Below are positions 45,468 through 54,163 of a stretch of DNA of 64,000 nt, in pieces (position 1 is the first letter of the stretch; every line of letters begins with the position of its first letter). A model generated the notes under the pieces. It was not told the origin of the DNA. It saw nothing but the letters and a program-made list of their open reading frames with translations, and ran no database searches. Source of the DNA: an uncultured Opitutaceae bacterium. GTDB lineage: Bacteria > Verrucomicrobiota > Verrucomicrobiia > Opitutales > Opitutaceae. The stretch is taken from the NCBI GenBank assembly GCA_951813085.1, contig OX638348.1, forward strand, positions 3,605,627-3,669,626. The letters run 5' to 3'. Made by a program: the position numbers and the translations under genes.

Positions 45468-46787
45468 GCGACCGCTACCACCTCTCTATCGACTGCCTTG
45501 GAATCATCCGCGGAAGTGTCGTTCTTTCGAGCGGACGCAATTTCACGCCCTTGGGGGAAGGTCCTTTCAAGCAAGTAGCTCATTGGATCCATAGAATAGT
45601 CCCCTGCTGGATTTGGCCCGTGACTGAAAAAGAGAGGATGAATATCGCGGGACAAAGCGTATTTCCAAAGCTTTCCTGCTTTCCGGGTCTCATCCAAGTG
45701 AGTAAATACCGCATGCGTCGCATCCAGATGCGCTCCTGCAACAAAGGATTCCGAAATGATGTCCGTCTCGTAGGCGGCATTGATGACTAGGACTCTGTCA
45801 TCCGCTCCGATCGCATCGAGCTGCGCCGCGCAGTTCCTGATCGCCTCCGCGTCGCTCCAATTCAAGCCGGGGGCATCTACATAGATTGGCTTCGTATCCG
45901 AGCGTTCCTCTATTTCGTCCGCAGATCGATACAGAGGGGCCCCATAATCTCGCAGAACGCCTCTAACCCATCCGATGAATTAGGCACCGCTCCATCAAGC
46001 TTCAGCACAATCGGCTCCAAGCCATTGATAAAAATGTCCGATGAAAGCGCCTTGCACATGGCTGCAGTCTTCCCCACTCCGCTTGCCCCGACAAAGGCGC
46101 TACAATCGCCTTTCAATGAGGCCCGTTCTTTGGGAAATTGATTTCGCAGCCAATCACAGATACGGCTATAAATTTGCATTGTAGGCAAATCGCCGATACG
46201 CTTAAAGTCTAGATCATAACGCACGCGCTCAATCATCATATCGTCAAACCTCACTGAGCGTAGCATCGAGATCGCCCGTTCGACATGCTCTATCGAATTG
46301 CCTCGTCGAATCGGATTGGCAGCCGAGCCTAACCTAGGTCCAGATGGCGATCGATCCTCCGCTTTGATTCCAGAAAAGTAGTCCGCCGTTGAATCGCTGG
46401 ACCCAGCCTTAGTGTACAAATTCGAAATTGGTGTCCCTGGTGTACTCCTCGAGTTCAGAGACTTTACGATTCAAGATTGTAGGTGATGATGCCGCCAAAG
46501 CGGTAAAAACGATCAAGGAGAAGTTTGGGGAATCAGCAAAGGTAATTTCTGTAGAACAATTGGAACCCTCGGGATTGACAGGTCTCCTGAAGAAGCCGCG
46601 CTTGGAGATAATTGTTGATGCGAAGCGACCAAGCAAAAGAGAAACCAATCCAGAATTGGAATCGATAGCGGATGCCAGGGACGAAGGTGAAGCGTCGCCG
46701 TCGAATGATATAGCGAAAGAAAACGCGCCCGCAGCAGATACATATCAATGTTTTCTAAAGTATCCATAACTCAATTTCGGTTGCGTT
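45464..46787 (-). pseudogene. flhF: FlhF GTPase gene broken by a 357-bp internal inversion and frameshifts
   Basis: The C-terminal GTPase half is on the minus strand: CDWLRNQFPKERASLKGDCS, then AFVGASGVGKTAAM (P-loop), and NWSDAEAIRNCAAQLDAIGA. A missing base near 45957-45962 splits it. The N-terminal domain (LRFKIVGDDAAKAVKTIKEK, KVISVEQLEPSGLTGLLKKP) is on the plus strand at 46428-46769. Inverting 46423-46779 places it in front of the minus-strand half, directly after flhA. A further one-base shift near 46760-46768 is then needed. FlhF positions the flagellum at the pole. Confidence 0.82.
46423..46779. other. Inverted segment inside flhF bounded by 8-bp inverted repeats
   Basis: CGAAATTG at 46423-46430 and CAATTTCG at 46772-46779 are exact inverted repeats. 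Between them, the flhF N-terminal coding sequence reads on the plus strand, opposite to every neighbour. The bases beyond the 8-bp arms do not match. The segment could be flipped by recombination at short homology or by an invertase, or be an assembly error. Confidence 0.8.
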
Positions 46788-48514
46788 CTAGTTGCTTTGG
46801 CTGACACCCGTTAGCTCGGGTTCCTGAGATCGATTTGCCTTTTCCGCCATTTCTTGCATCTGCGATTGAACGAATTCCGGGAACACGATGATAGAGTGGT
46901 TCTGTATCTCGGTTGCCGATGGCAGTTCTTGATAGCTGAGTATGTTCAGCTTCGGTAGAGAGGGTTCGAAGAAGCGCTTAAACGGCAGTCGTATTTCCGC
47001 TGCGGTTACAAGTACTGGCATCAATCCGTTCTCAATCATGTCGTTCGCTTTCAATGCCAATTCACGTAGCAGGTGCTGTGCCAATTGAGGATCCAATGAC
47101 AATGTATAATCTGTATTCGTTCTCTGGATTTTCGTGGCAATCACTTGTTCAAGACGGGGATCCATCGTAATCGCTTTGAGCACGCCCTTCTCCGACTCGT
47201 AATTAACGACGAAGAACTCGCCTAACCGCCTTCGTACATACTCAGACAGGTCATCGGGATTCTTGGATATATTGGCGAAATCGCCTATCGCTTCCAGGAC
47301 AAGGGTAAGGTTTCGAATGGATACATTCTCCTTAAGCAAATTCTGCAATACGCGGTGAATGACTCCAATGTTCACCAAATCTGGGAGCAACTCGGAAATA
47401 AGTGCCGGGTGATCCTCCTGCACGTGATCGATAAGCTTCTGTACGTCCTGACGACTCAGGAGATACATGGAGTTCGTTTTCAAAACCTCTGACAAGTGAG
47501 TTACCAGTACAGAGCTTGAATCGACGATGGAGAACCCATTGATTTCCGCCGTCTTTTTCGCGTCCTCATCAACCCAAACAGACTCGATGCCAAAAACCGG
47601 TTCTGTGGTAGGAATGCCATCCAATTGAATTTCGCTATTGGATACGTTCATCGCCATCCAGCGGTTCGGCATCACTTCGCCACGCGAGATTTCCTTATTG
47701 TGCAAGAGGAACCGGTATTCATTGCTTTCCAATTCAAGGTTATCGCGAACCGCAATAGGCGGTACGACAATCCCAAGCTCGCGCGCCAAGGTCTTCCGTA
47801 CGCCGGTGACTCGTTCTAGTAGATCTCCTCCTTGGGACTTGTCCGCAAGAGAGAGCAGATTGTATCCAATTTCCAAGGCGAACACATCAACCTCGATAAG
47901 CTTCTCAAATTCTGCCGGCATGCTTTTCCCTTCCTCGCCAACCGATTCGTCACCAGACTCAGCTGCCGCCTTCTCTTCCGCCTTTAATTTTTCTGCTTTG
48001 CGCAGGCTGAACATAATTGCGGCAAACACGCCCGCAGTAAGGGAAAACGGTGTCATTGGCATGCTCGAGATAAAACCGATCGCGACCAGCATCCCGGCTA
48101 GAATCCCTATCGCCTTAGGATAGGCTGAGAACTGTCCACCGATCTGATCTCCCAAGTTATTCGAATTCCCTGAAGTCCGGGTCACCAAGACACCAGCAGC
48201 CAGTGAAACGATCAGTCCAGGAATTTGCGAAACGTGCCCATCGCCAATCGATAGCTAAGTGAACTTTTGCACAGCGGCGCTAAACGCCAAGTCATGCTGT
48301 ATCATCCCGATCGCGATTCCTCCTAGAACATTGATCGCAGTAATGAGAAGCGCCTATGCTCCCAACCAGGAGGAGATCTAGCAACACCGCTGGCAAAGGG
48401 CATGAACAGCAGCAGCACCGTGCCAAATAGCCCGAGCGTGACAAGCGTGTCGCCCTTCTTAAAGAACCCTGGAATTTGACCGAGGTCGATGCCTCCGTTA
48501 GAACGCTCCTTCAT
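46788..48514 (-). pseudogene. flhA: Export gate protein FlhA with internal deletion, frameshifts and amber stop
   Basis: The N-terminal 52 residues (PGFFKKGDTLVTLGLFGTVL) reach the first membrane helix, then the frame changes near 48370-48380 (VLLDLLLV readable in another frame). The next recognisable FlhA sequence, LLITAINVLGGIAIGMIQHD near 48350, normally lies about 190 residues later. The region with membrane helices 2-5 and the FHIPEP signature is therefore missing. A TAG at 48255-48257 replaces a conserved Leu before SIGDG. The last 466 residues, with the cytoplasmic domain, are open. As written, no functional FlhA can be made. Confidence 0.85.
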
Positions 48515-49608
48515 TACTTACTGGTTTTAGCGGCTCTCCTAGCCTTCAGTTTGTGAAAATAGTATTTATGGACTCGATACACATAGGCGAATATCTCCGC
48601 TACTGATTGGTAGAGTTCAGCTGGGATCGATTTTCCTGGCTGACCCACCTTGTAAAGCATCCGCGCAACCAATTTGTTCTCCACTATCGGTACGCCATTC
48701 TCCTTAGCAACCTCCTTGATGCGTTGCGCAAATGGATTCTCCCCCTTCGCCAATACCATTGGAGCCTCATCGACTCCCTGTTCGTATTTCATAGCGATTG
48801 CGTAGTGCGTGGGATTCGCAACGACCACATCCGCAGTGGGCACGTCGTCCAGCATCTGATTTTGCATTAGGCGCATCGCCATAGCGAAACGAGCCTTCCT
48901 CAATTCAGGGCTCATATCCGCATCTTTTCTCTCTTGCTTGACCTCCTCTTTGGTCATCTTGAGATCGTTGGCCGTTTTGACGCGCTGATAAATATAGCTA
49001 ATCGCTACGAAGATGATCAGTCGAATGAACGCATATATCAACGTATCCGCGATGAACATGCCAATGTGATTAAAGTCGATTTCGGCATAGAAAATCGGAT
49101 CGTTGATGATCTTTAGGACTGCTCCGTATAGGATAATCCCAATCGCAGCGAGCTTCAGGAGATCGATTCCGAACTTAACTAAAGTATCCTTTGATACGAG
49201 ACGCTTGGTTCCCTTGATAGGATCCAATTTCTCAAATCCAAGCTTCAACGCTTTTGGGGTGAGCCTAAATCCCGATTGCAATCCACCGGCAAGGATAGCG
49301 CTGAACATCCCGGCCAACAAGAAAGGTCCAGAGAACCGTGATAACGCGGTCAGGGCGTGCATGGACCAATACTCAATCCCGTTCTCATTAATTTGAATAT
49401 TGGATAGGTTTCCGAATATAGATACCGATAAATTCAATACGCTTTCCGCGAGGTCTTGACCATACCACATGATGACGACGAGCCCAGCGAATAGCGTGAA
49501 TACAATGCTAACCTCCTGAGCCTGGGCGAAATTACCTTTCTCAAAGGCTTCCCGCACTCTCTTTGCAGACGCCTGCTCTGTCTTTGACTCTTTATCGGTA
49601 TCAGCCAT
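48514..49608 (-). CDS. flhB: Export gate switch protein FlhB
   Basis: The 364-residue protein has four membrane helices, the linker MTKEEVKQERKDADMSPELR, and the self-cleavage site NPTH in VVVANPTHYAIAMKYEQG. Cleavage there switches export from hook to filament substrates. It looks complete. Its stop overlaps the flhA start (TAATG), and fliR ends two bases upstream of its ATG. Confidence 0.95.
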   Translation of the reverse strand: MADTDKESKTEQASAKRVREAFEKGNFAQAQEVSIVFTLFAGLVVIMWYGQDLAESVLNLSVSIFGNLSNIQINENGIEYWSMHALTALSRFSGPFLLAGMFSAILAGGLQSGFRLTPKALKLGFEKLDPIKGTKRLVSKDTLVKFGIDLLKLAAIGIILYGAVLKIINDPIFYAEIDFNHIGMFIADTLIYAFIRLIIFVAISYIYQRVKTANDLKMTKEEVKQERKDADMSPELRKARFAMAMRLMQNQMLDDVPTADVVVANPTHYAIAMKYEQGVDEAPMVLAKGENPFAQRIKEVAKENGVPIVENKLVARMLYKVGQPGKSIPAELYQSVAEIFAYVYRVHKYYFHKLKARRAAKTSK

Positions 49609-49610
49609 TC

Positions 49611-50378
49611 TTAGAAAGCAGGTCGGAAGAAGATGAAACGCATCATCATTTCAGTGGTTCCCTCGGAGTACTTTACCATGTAGCCGATAACCATCATGAT
49701 CGAGAACGAGAAGATCGAGATCCCTGCGAGAATTCTCGCTGAGAAGCTCAAAATAAAGACATTTAATTTGGGTACTACCTTCCCCAATACAGCAAAGACA
49801 AGATTCACGAGGAAATTCACGGCTATCACGGGAGCCGCGATCAATATGCCCACCTTGAATATTCCAGCAGTCTGCCTGACAAGAAAGTCTGCCGCGTACG
49901 CGTTCGTATCCATGAAACCCACGGGAGCGATAGTGTAGCTCGAAAGATAGGCTTTAAGAATATCGTACTCGCTCCCTGAGAGCAATATCATGAGACCAAG
50001 AAAGTACATCATGCTGCCCATGGGATTAGCTCCCGATGCAGATGAGGGATCGAACTCCGCTCCAGGAGTCAGGCCAATCTCCACCGTTAGGATATGGGAA
50101 GCGAAATCCATCATGAAAAAGAGCATTCGCACCGCGAATCCCATCGCCAATCCTACCGCGAGCTCCTTACCCATCCATAGAATTAGAGGAAGCAAGGTTT
50201 CCGGTAGAGCGACGTTGATATCGACCAATGGAAAAATGATAATGGCAAAGGCTACTGAAAATCCCCCTTTCGCCATAAGCGGTATAGACTTATGCGAAAA
50301 GAAGGGAACGTACAGAAATAGCCCGACCATTCGGGTCAGGATCAGTATGAACGCGAATATATCGTTCGGAGCGAACAT
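49611..50378 (-). CDS. fliR: Export gate protein FliR
   Basis: The 255-residue membrane protein matches FliR: ILTRMVGLFLYVPFFSHKSI, a hydrophobic core with GKELAVGLAMGFAVRMLFFM, and VKVGILIAAPVIAVNFLVNL-like helices. FliR forms the FliPQR export channel with FliP and FliQ. It lies three bases after fliQ in the conserved fliP-Q-R-flhB order and appears intact. Confidence 0.94.
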   Translation of the reverse strand: MFAPNDIFAFILILTRMVGLFLYVPFFSHKSIPLMAKGGFSVAFAIIIFPLVDINVALPETLLPLILWMGKELAVGLAMGFAVRMLFFMMDFASHILTVEIGLTPGAEFDPSSASGANPMGSMMYFLGLMILLSGSEYDILKAYLSSYTIAPVGFMDTNAYAADFLVRQTAGIFKVGILIAAPVIAVNFLVNLVFAVLGKVVPKLNVFILSFSARILAGISIFSFSIMMVIGYMVKYSEGTTEMMMRFIFFRPAF

Positions 50379-50381
50379 CTA

Positions 50382-50651
50382 TTAAAAAGGGATCTCCGTT
50401 ATTTTAGAAAACACAGTCATTGTGAAATTCATCAGTGTCTTCATTAGCCAGGAGGCTGAGAAAACGAGGACTCCACCGACGGCGAAAAGCTTGGGAGCGA
50501 ACGAAAGCGTTTGCTCTTGAATACTAGTCACCGCCTGGATCAGGGAAATTGTAAGACCCACGACGATCGTCGTAATCAAGATCGGACTTACTAGCATCAG
50601 CGAATTGTATATCGCCTGACGGAACAACTCTATGGCCATCTCCAAACTCAT
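50382..50651 (-). CDS. fliQ: Export gate protein FliQ
   Basis: The 89-residue protein has two helices (ILITTIVVGLTISLIQAVTS and LFAVGGVLVFSASWLMKTL) and the FliQ loop SIQEQTLSFAPK. It is part of the FliPQR channel. Its ATG overlaps the fliP stop (ATGA). It appears intact. Confidence 0.95.
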   Translation of the reverse strand: MSLEMAIELFRQAIYNSLMLVSPILITTIVVGLTISLIQAVTSIQEQTLSFAPKLFAVGGVLVFSASWLMKTLMNFTMTVFSKITEIPF

Positions 50652-51409
50652 AACTGAAAACTCTGTACCAATGATTTAATTACAAGTGTCCATCCGTCTA
50701 CCAAAACGAACAGCAATAGCTTGAAAGGGAGTGATATAACGATAGGTGGCATCATCATCATACCCATCGCCATCAGCGTAGTGCCGACAAGAAAGTCTAT
50801 TAGAATAAAGGGGAGGAAGATCAGGAATCCCATTTGAAACGCGGTACGGATCTCGCTCATAACAAATGCAGGTACAACCACGCGCATGGGAAGCTCGGTC
50901 GTAGTGGTCGGTCCCATATTCGCCAAATCCAAGAAGAACTCTACATCGTCGATCTTCGTTTGCTTCAGCATGAAATCCCTAAGCGGCCCCGATCCTTTCG
51001 CTAGCGCTTCCTCGGTCGTAATCGCCTTGTCGAATAACGGTTGCAACGCGTTGGTATTCACTTCTTGGAATACCGGCTGCATGACGAAGAACGTGATTAC
51101 AAGGGCTAGCCCTACTATAAGCTGATTGGATGGCGCCTGGTGCACGCCCAAAGCGGTACGAACAAAACCGAGGACGATGATAATACGCGTAAAGCTCGTC
51201 ATCAGCACCACGATTGACGGACCCAGCGTGAGCAGGGTCATTAGCAGAAGTATCTGAATGGCAGCGCCTACATCCTGGCCACCCTCTTCCTCATCTCCCA
51301 TATTGATGCTTAAGCTAAGCCCAGATGGCGTTGTAGACTGACCGTACGAATCGTCCGCAAATGAGACGAAAAGAAAACCAACTAGCAGAAATGTGAGGAA
51401 CCGCTTCAT
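50648..51409 (-). CDS. fliP: Export gate protein FliP
   Basis: The 253-residue protein has a signal peptide (LLVGFLFVSFADDSYG) and the FliP core: TLGPSIVVLMTSFTRIIIVL, GFVRTALGVHQAPSNQLIVG and the C-terminal IVISLPFKLLLFVLVDGWTL. It is the main subunit of the export channel. Its ATG overlaps the repaired fliO stop. It appears intact. Confidence 0.95.
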   Translation of the reverse strand: MKRFLTFLLVGFLFVSFADDSYGQSTTPSGLSLSINMGDEEEGGQDVGAAIQILLLMTLLTLGPSIVVLMTSFTRIIIVLGFVRTALGVHQAPSNQLIVGLALVITFFVMQPVFQEVNTNALQPLFDKAITTEEALAKGSGPLRDFMLKQTKIDDVEFFLDLANMGPTTTTELPMRVVVPAFVMSEIRTAFQMGFLIFLPFILIDFLVGTTLMAMGMMMMPPIVISLPFKLLLFVLVDGWTLVIKSLVQSFQL

Positions 51410-51962
51410 GCCAACTCCCGAACTGCTGCGCTTTCGACCTGAGGTTCAATCGAAGGAAACTCATTCCGATAGCCATTTAAAGAGGTGAGATAATCGATTT
51501 TCCCTGGGCCGACTCCTAGCAGAACCTTGTTTTCTTCGTACTCGACCACCATAAGGTACTGTCGATTGCCAAGCATCTACTCTCGGCGACCTTTAGCTTG
51601 CCTTCGCTGTTGGAGAACGGCTTGCGAATAACGCCTCTCTTAAAGAGATACCAGGCAGCTACCGCCATTCCTCCCAGGATGACCAGGTAGCCTAAAGTCG
51701 TTACGACCATTCCAATCGCAGATCCGCTTTCCGACATCAGGTCAGAGTAGACCGCTTCGCTATCAGCGTTCGGAGCATCGTCGGTTGTCCGACTTGGAAA
51801 GATAACTTGAGGTTGCTCTTCTTCTGCTTCTTGGGCCATAGACGCCGGCGACCCTGCAGAAAAGCATACCGCCCAAAAGAGCAGAATTCCAATGCCCTGA
51901 ACGATGTTTAGTCGAAATCCAGCGTTTCGCCGGAATGGGCGTTCCAATAATTGATCGATCAT
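51406..51962 (-). pseudogene. fliO: FliO-like protein, frameshifted
   Basis: The product has a hydrophobic N-terminus, an acidic linker and a membrane helix (VVTTLGYLVILGGMAVAAWY), followed by the FliO basic region (KLKVAESR). One base is missing near 51576-51580. The other frame continues with MLGNRQYLMVVEYEENKVLL, GVGPGKIDYLTSL and ends at 51406, overlapping fliP. The repaired protein is about 185 residues. FliO assists FliP assembly. Confidence 0.78.
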
Positions 51963-52286
51963 GCCATTGCCTTAGCAAAGGCTATGCCCACCTACATCAA
52001 ACTATTGGTAAGTCATTGATTATAAGACAAATAAAAATGTCATTTTTCTCACGTATCGTTCAAACGACATTTCAGCGCATTTCTTGCCTACTTGCGTCGG
52101 CAGCCTATGCGGGCTCTCTTTCTAATAACGTATCAGCCAGCGAGAACTTTAGCATATTGAAGCGAAATTCTACTTAGCTGTAACTTTTTCTCGAATACGC
52201 ATTGTAGCGGACGCAAAAATAGGCCCTATATAACCTACGAGAATTATAAAATTGACCGCTTCCGGCGGTCCTGAACTAGCGACTTC
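51963..52286. other. Intergenic stretch between fliN and fliO
   Basis: This 324-base gap divides the flagellar operon into two blocks. It contains a terminator-like hairpin just after fliN. No coding frame with family similarity is visible. It is AT-rich near 52010-52040 and may hold the promoter for fliO-fliP and the following genes. Confidence 0.5.
52245..52270 (-). terminator. Possible terminator after fliN
   Basis: GACCGC (52265-52270 read on the minus strand) and GCGGTC (52254-52259) form a six-pair stem around the loop CGGAA, followed on the minus strand by AATTTTATAATT. The T tract is short, so termination may be weak. It lies 17 bases after the fliN stop. Confidence 0.45.
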
Positions 52287-52544
52287 TCAGCTGTTTGCCA
52301 TTTTAGTAATCTTAATTCCAAAATTGTCCTCTACAACGACAACTTCTCCGTAGGCGATAAGCTTGTCGTTAACGTAAAGTCCTACAGGATCCTTAGCTTC
52401 CTGATTCAGCTGTATCACCGATCCCGGCACAAGTTCCATGACCTCACGCATCGGCATCCTGCAAGACCCCAGCTGTACAGTCATTTTTACTCGAACATCC
52501 ATTAAAAGGCTCAAGTCCTTCTCTTGCTCAACTATTTCGCTCAT
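52287..52544 (-). CDS. fliN: Flagellar switch protein FliN
   Basis: The 85-residue protein is a short FliN with the SpoA domain: DVRVKMTVQLGSCRMPMREV, LVPGSVIQLNQEAKDPVGLY and IAYGEVVVVEDNFGIKITKM. FliN forms the lower C ring with FliM and receives the CheY signal indirectly. The ATG overlaps the fliM stop (ATGA). It is intact. Confidence 0.95.
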   Translation of the reverse strand: MSEIVEQEKDLSLLMDVRVKMTVQLGSCRMPMREVMELVPGSVIQLNQEAKDPVGLYVNDKLIAYGEVVVVEDNFGIKITKMANS

Positions 52545-53572
52545 TGTTCAACTTCTTTCTCTTCAAGTTTCTCGCTAATCCGAACGGCGACTCGATTCTT
52601 ATCCAAACCGATCTCGCCTTTAAATTTAATAGTATTGGTGAGTCGTATACGCGTTTCACTCAGTATATCCTTTGGAAATCGAATCACATCGCCAGGCCGC
52701 AAATGGGCGACCTCGTTCACGGTAAGGCTATCTGCATCCCATTCTGCCTTCACGGGAATATCCACCTTATCGAATGATCCCTGCCACTTCTTCTTGGAAT
52801 CCTCCAATTCAGGATTCATCTCCTTTTCCTTGTCCTCGTACATCTTCTTGATGATCGGCTCCAAGGTATAGTAAGGGATTCCAATCTGAATGGACTCGGA
52901 GCAATCTCCCACCCCGGCCTCCATCGCAAGCACAAGCATGATTGAGTCCGCAGGGGCCGTCTCCAAAAACCGACCATTGCTCTCATGTCCAATAATGGAG
53001 GCGTTGAGCTCCCGTTCCGTCTTCCACTGGCGACACCATTCATCGAGAACAATGTTCGCTACATCGTCTACGAGATTCATTTCAATCTCCGTCAAGTAGC
53101 GTTCACCATGTACTGAATGACCCTTTCCCCCGAGCATACGGTCAACCATAGTCAGAGCGAGACGCGGATTGATATCGATCGCGCCCACCCCATGCAGTTG
53201 ATCGAGCTTGAACAAAACCACGTGCGCGGGATTCGGAATCGTTTCCGTGTACTTGCTGTACGTTAGAGTCGCTAGACGCGACATCTTCAAAGAATATTCC
53301 AGGCGCAGAAAAATCGACAGTCGCGCTGCCAAGTAGCGTATGAACTCCTCATGACGAATCCGAACACGTCGCAGCTCAACCTCCGTAAGGAATACCGGAT
53401 TCCTGAAATCATAGGTCTCAATGCGGGGCCCCTTCTGAGTACGGACCTTATTCCCTTCGGGATCATAAATGATCTCTTCAGGCTCATCCATCGCTTCCAC
53501 GATGAGGGCATCGATATCGGTTTGATCCAGGAGCTCTCCGTCTAGAGACTCATCTTCGGGTTCATCAGGCAT
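52541..53572 (-). CDS. fliM: Flagellar switch protein FliM
   Basis: The 343-residue protein has an acidic N-terminus with LDQTDIDALIV, close to the CheY-binding LSQxEID motif. A CheC-like middle domain follows (RLALTMVDRMLGGKGHSV) and a C-terminal SpoA domain (LRPGDVIRFPKDILSETRIR). FliM joins FliG to FliN in the C ring and binds CheY-P. It lies 13 bases after fliL. It is intact. Confidence 0.94.
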   Translation of the reverse strand: MPDEPEDESLDGELLDQTDIDALIVEAMDEPEEIIYDPEGNKVRTQKGPRIETYDFRNPVFLTEVELRRVRIRHEEFIRYLAARLSIFLRLEYSLKMSRLATLTYSKYTETIPNPAHVVLFKLDQLHGVGAIDINPRLALTMVDRMLGGKGHSVHGERYLTEIEMNLVDDVANIVLDEWCRQWKTERELNASIIGHESNGRFLETAPADSIMLVLAMEAGVGDCSESIQIGIPYYTLEPIIKKMYEDKEKEMNPELEDSKKKWQGSFDKVDIPVKAEWDADSLTVNEVAHLRPGDVIRFPKDILSETRIRLTNTIKFKGEIGLDKNRVAVRISEKLEEKEVEQ

Positions 53573-53585
53573 AAAATACGTTCTC

Positions 53586-54113
53586 CTACTGGACTACGAA
53601 TTGCGTAAAGTAAATTTCGTCCACCATTGGCGGCTGAAGCACTTGATCGAATCCTTGCTTCAATTGATTTCTTACCGTATCCATAATATTAGGACGCTCA
53701 AGATCCGCCAACGTCAAATGCCTCAGTACGGTAATCGCGAGATCTTTCATCTCCATCTCATACTGATCAACCTTGTCTTGAATATCAGGATTCTGGCTTT
53801 CAATCGTGAAATTAACGCTCAGGAAGCGAGTCATGCTCACTCCGCTGATGTTCACAATAAGCGCAGGAAACTCAACGAGTATCTTTTCGCCAGACTCCAC
53901 TTGAATCTTGGAAGGGTCGATCTCTTCGTGGTGATCCTCCGCGGCTGGTTCCGGAACATGCTTAGCGATTTCCGGAAGAAATAGGAATTTGAACATCGCG
54001 AAAGAGATGACTGGCATCAACAGGATAACCAGTAGGGCGGGGAGCATGCCTCCACCGCCGCCACTCTTCGCGGACTGTTCATTGGCTTCCTGAGGTGTAT
54101 TCTCTTCTGCCAT
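53586..54113 (-). CDS. fliL: Flagellar basal-body-associated protein FliL
   Basis: The 175-residue protein has a cytoplasmic N-terminus, one membrane helix (LPALLVILLMPVISFAMFKF) and a periplasmic FliL domain (LVEFPALIVNISGVSMTRFL, ending VDEIYFTQFVVQ). FliL surrounds the stator units and supports torque. It looks intact and precedes fliM. Confidence 0.92.
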   Translation of the reverse strand: MAEENTPQEANEQSAKSGGGGGMLPALLVILLMPVISFAMFKFLFLPEIAKHVPEPAAEDHHEEIDPSKIQVESGEKILVEFPALIVNISGVSMTRFLSVNFTIESQNPDIQDKVDQYEMEMKDLAITVLRHLTLADLERPNIMDTVRNQLKQGFDQVLQPPMVDEIYFTQFVVQ

Positions 54114-54163
54114 ATTAGGGTCCGTTTCTATTTGGTTGGTTAACTACCTACGACTGGTAGAAA

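Noticed and set aside
46409-46767. Minus-strand frames inside the inverted flhF segment
   Set aside because: They are the antisense of the clear FlhF N-terminal domain and have no family similarity.
52130-52153. A sigma-28-like box (TAAAGTTC ... CTGATACG) on the minus strand in the fliN-fliO gap
   Set aside because: The distance between the two halves is about six bases instead of about eleven, so it does not fit the consensus.
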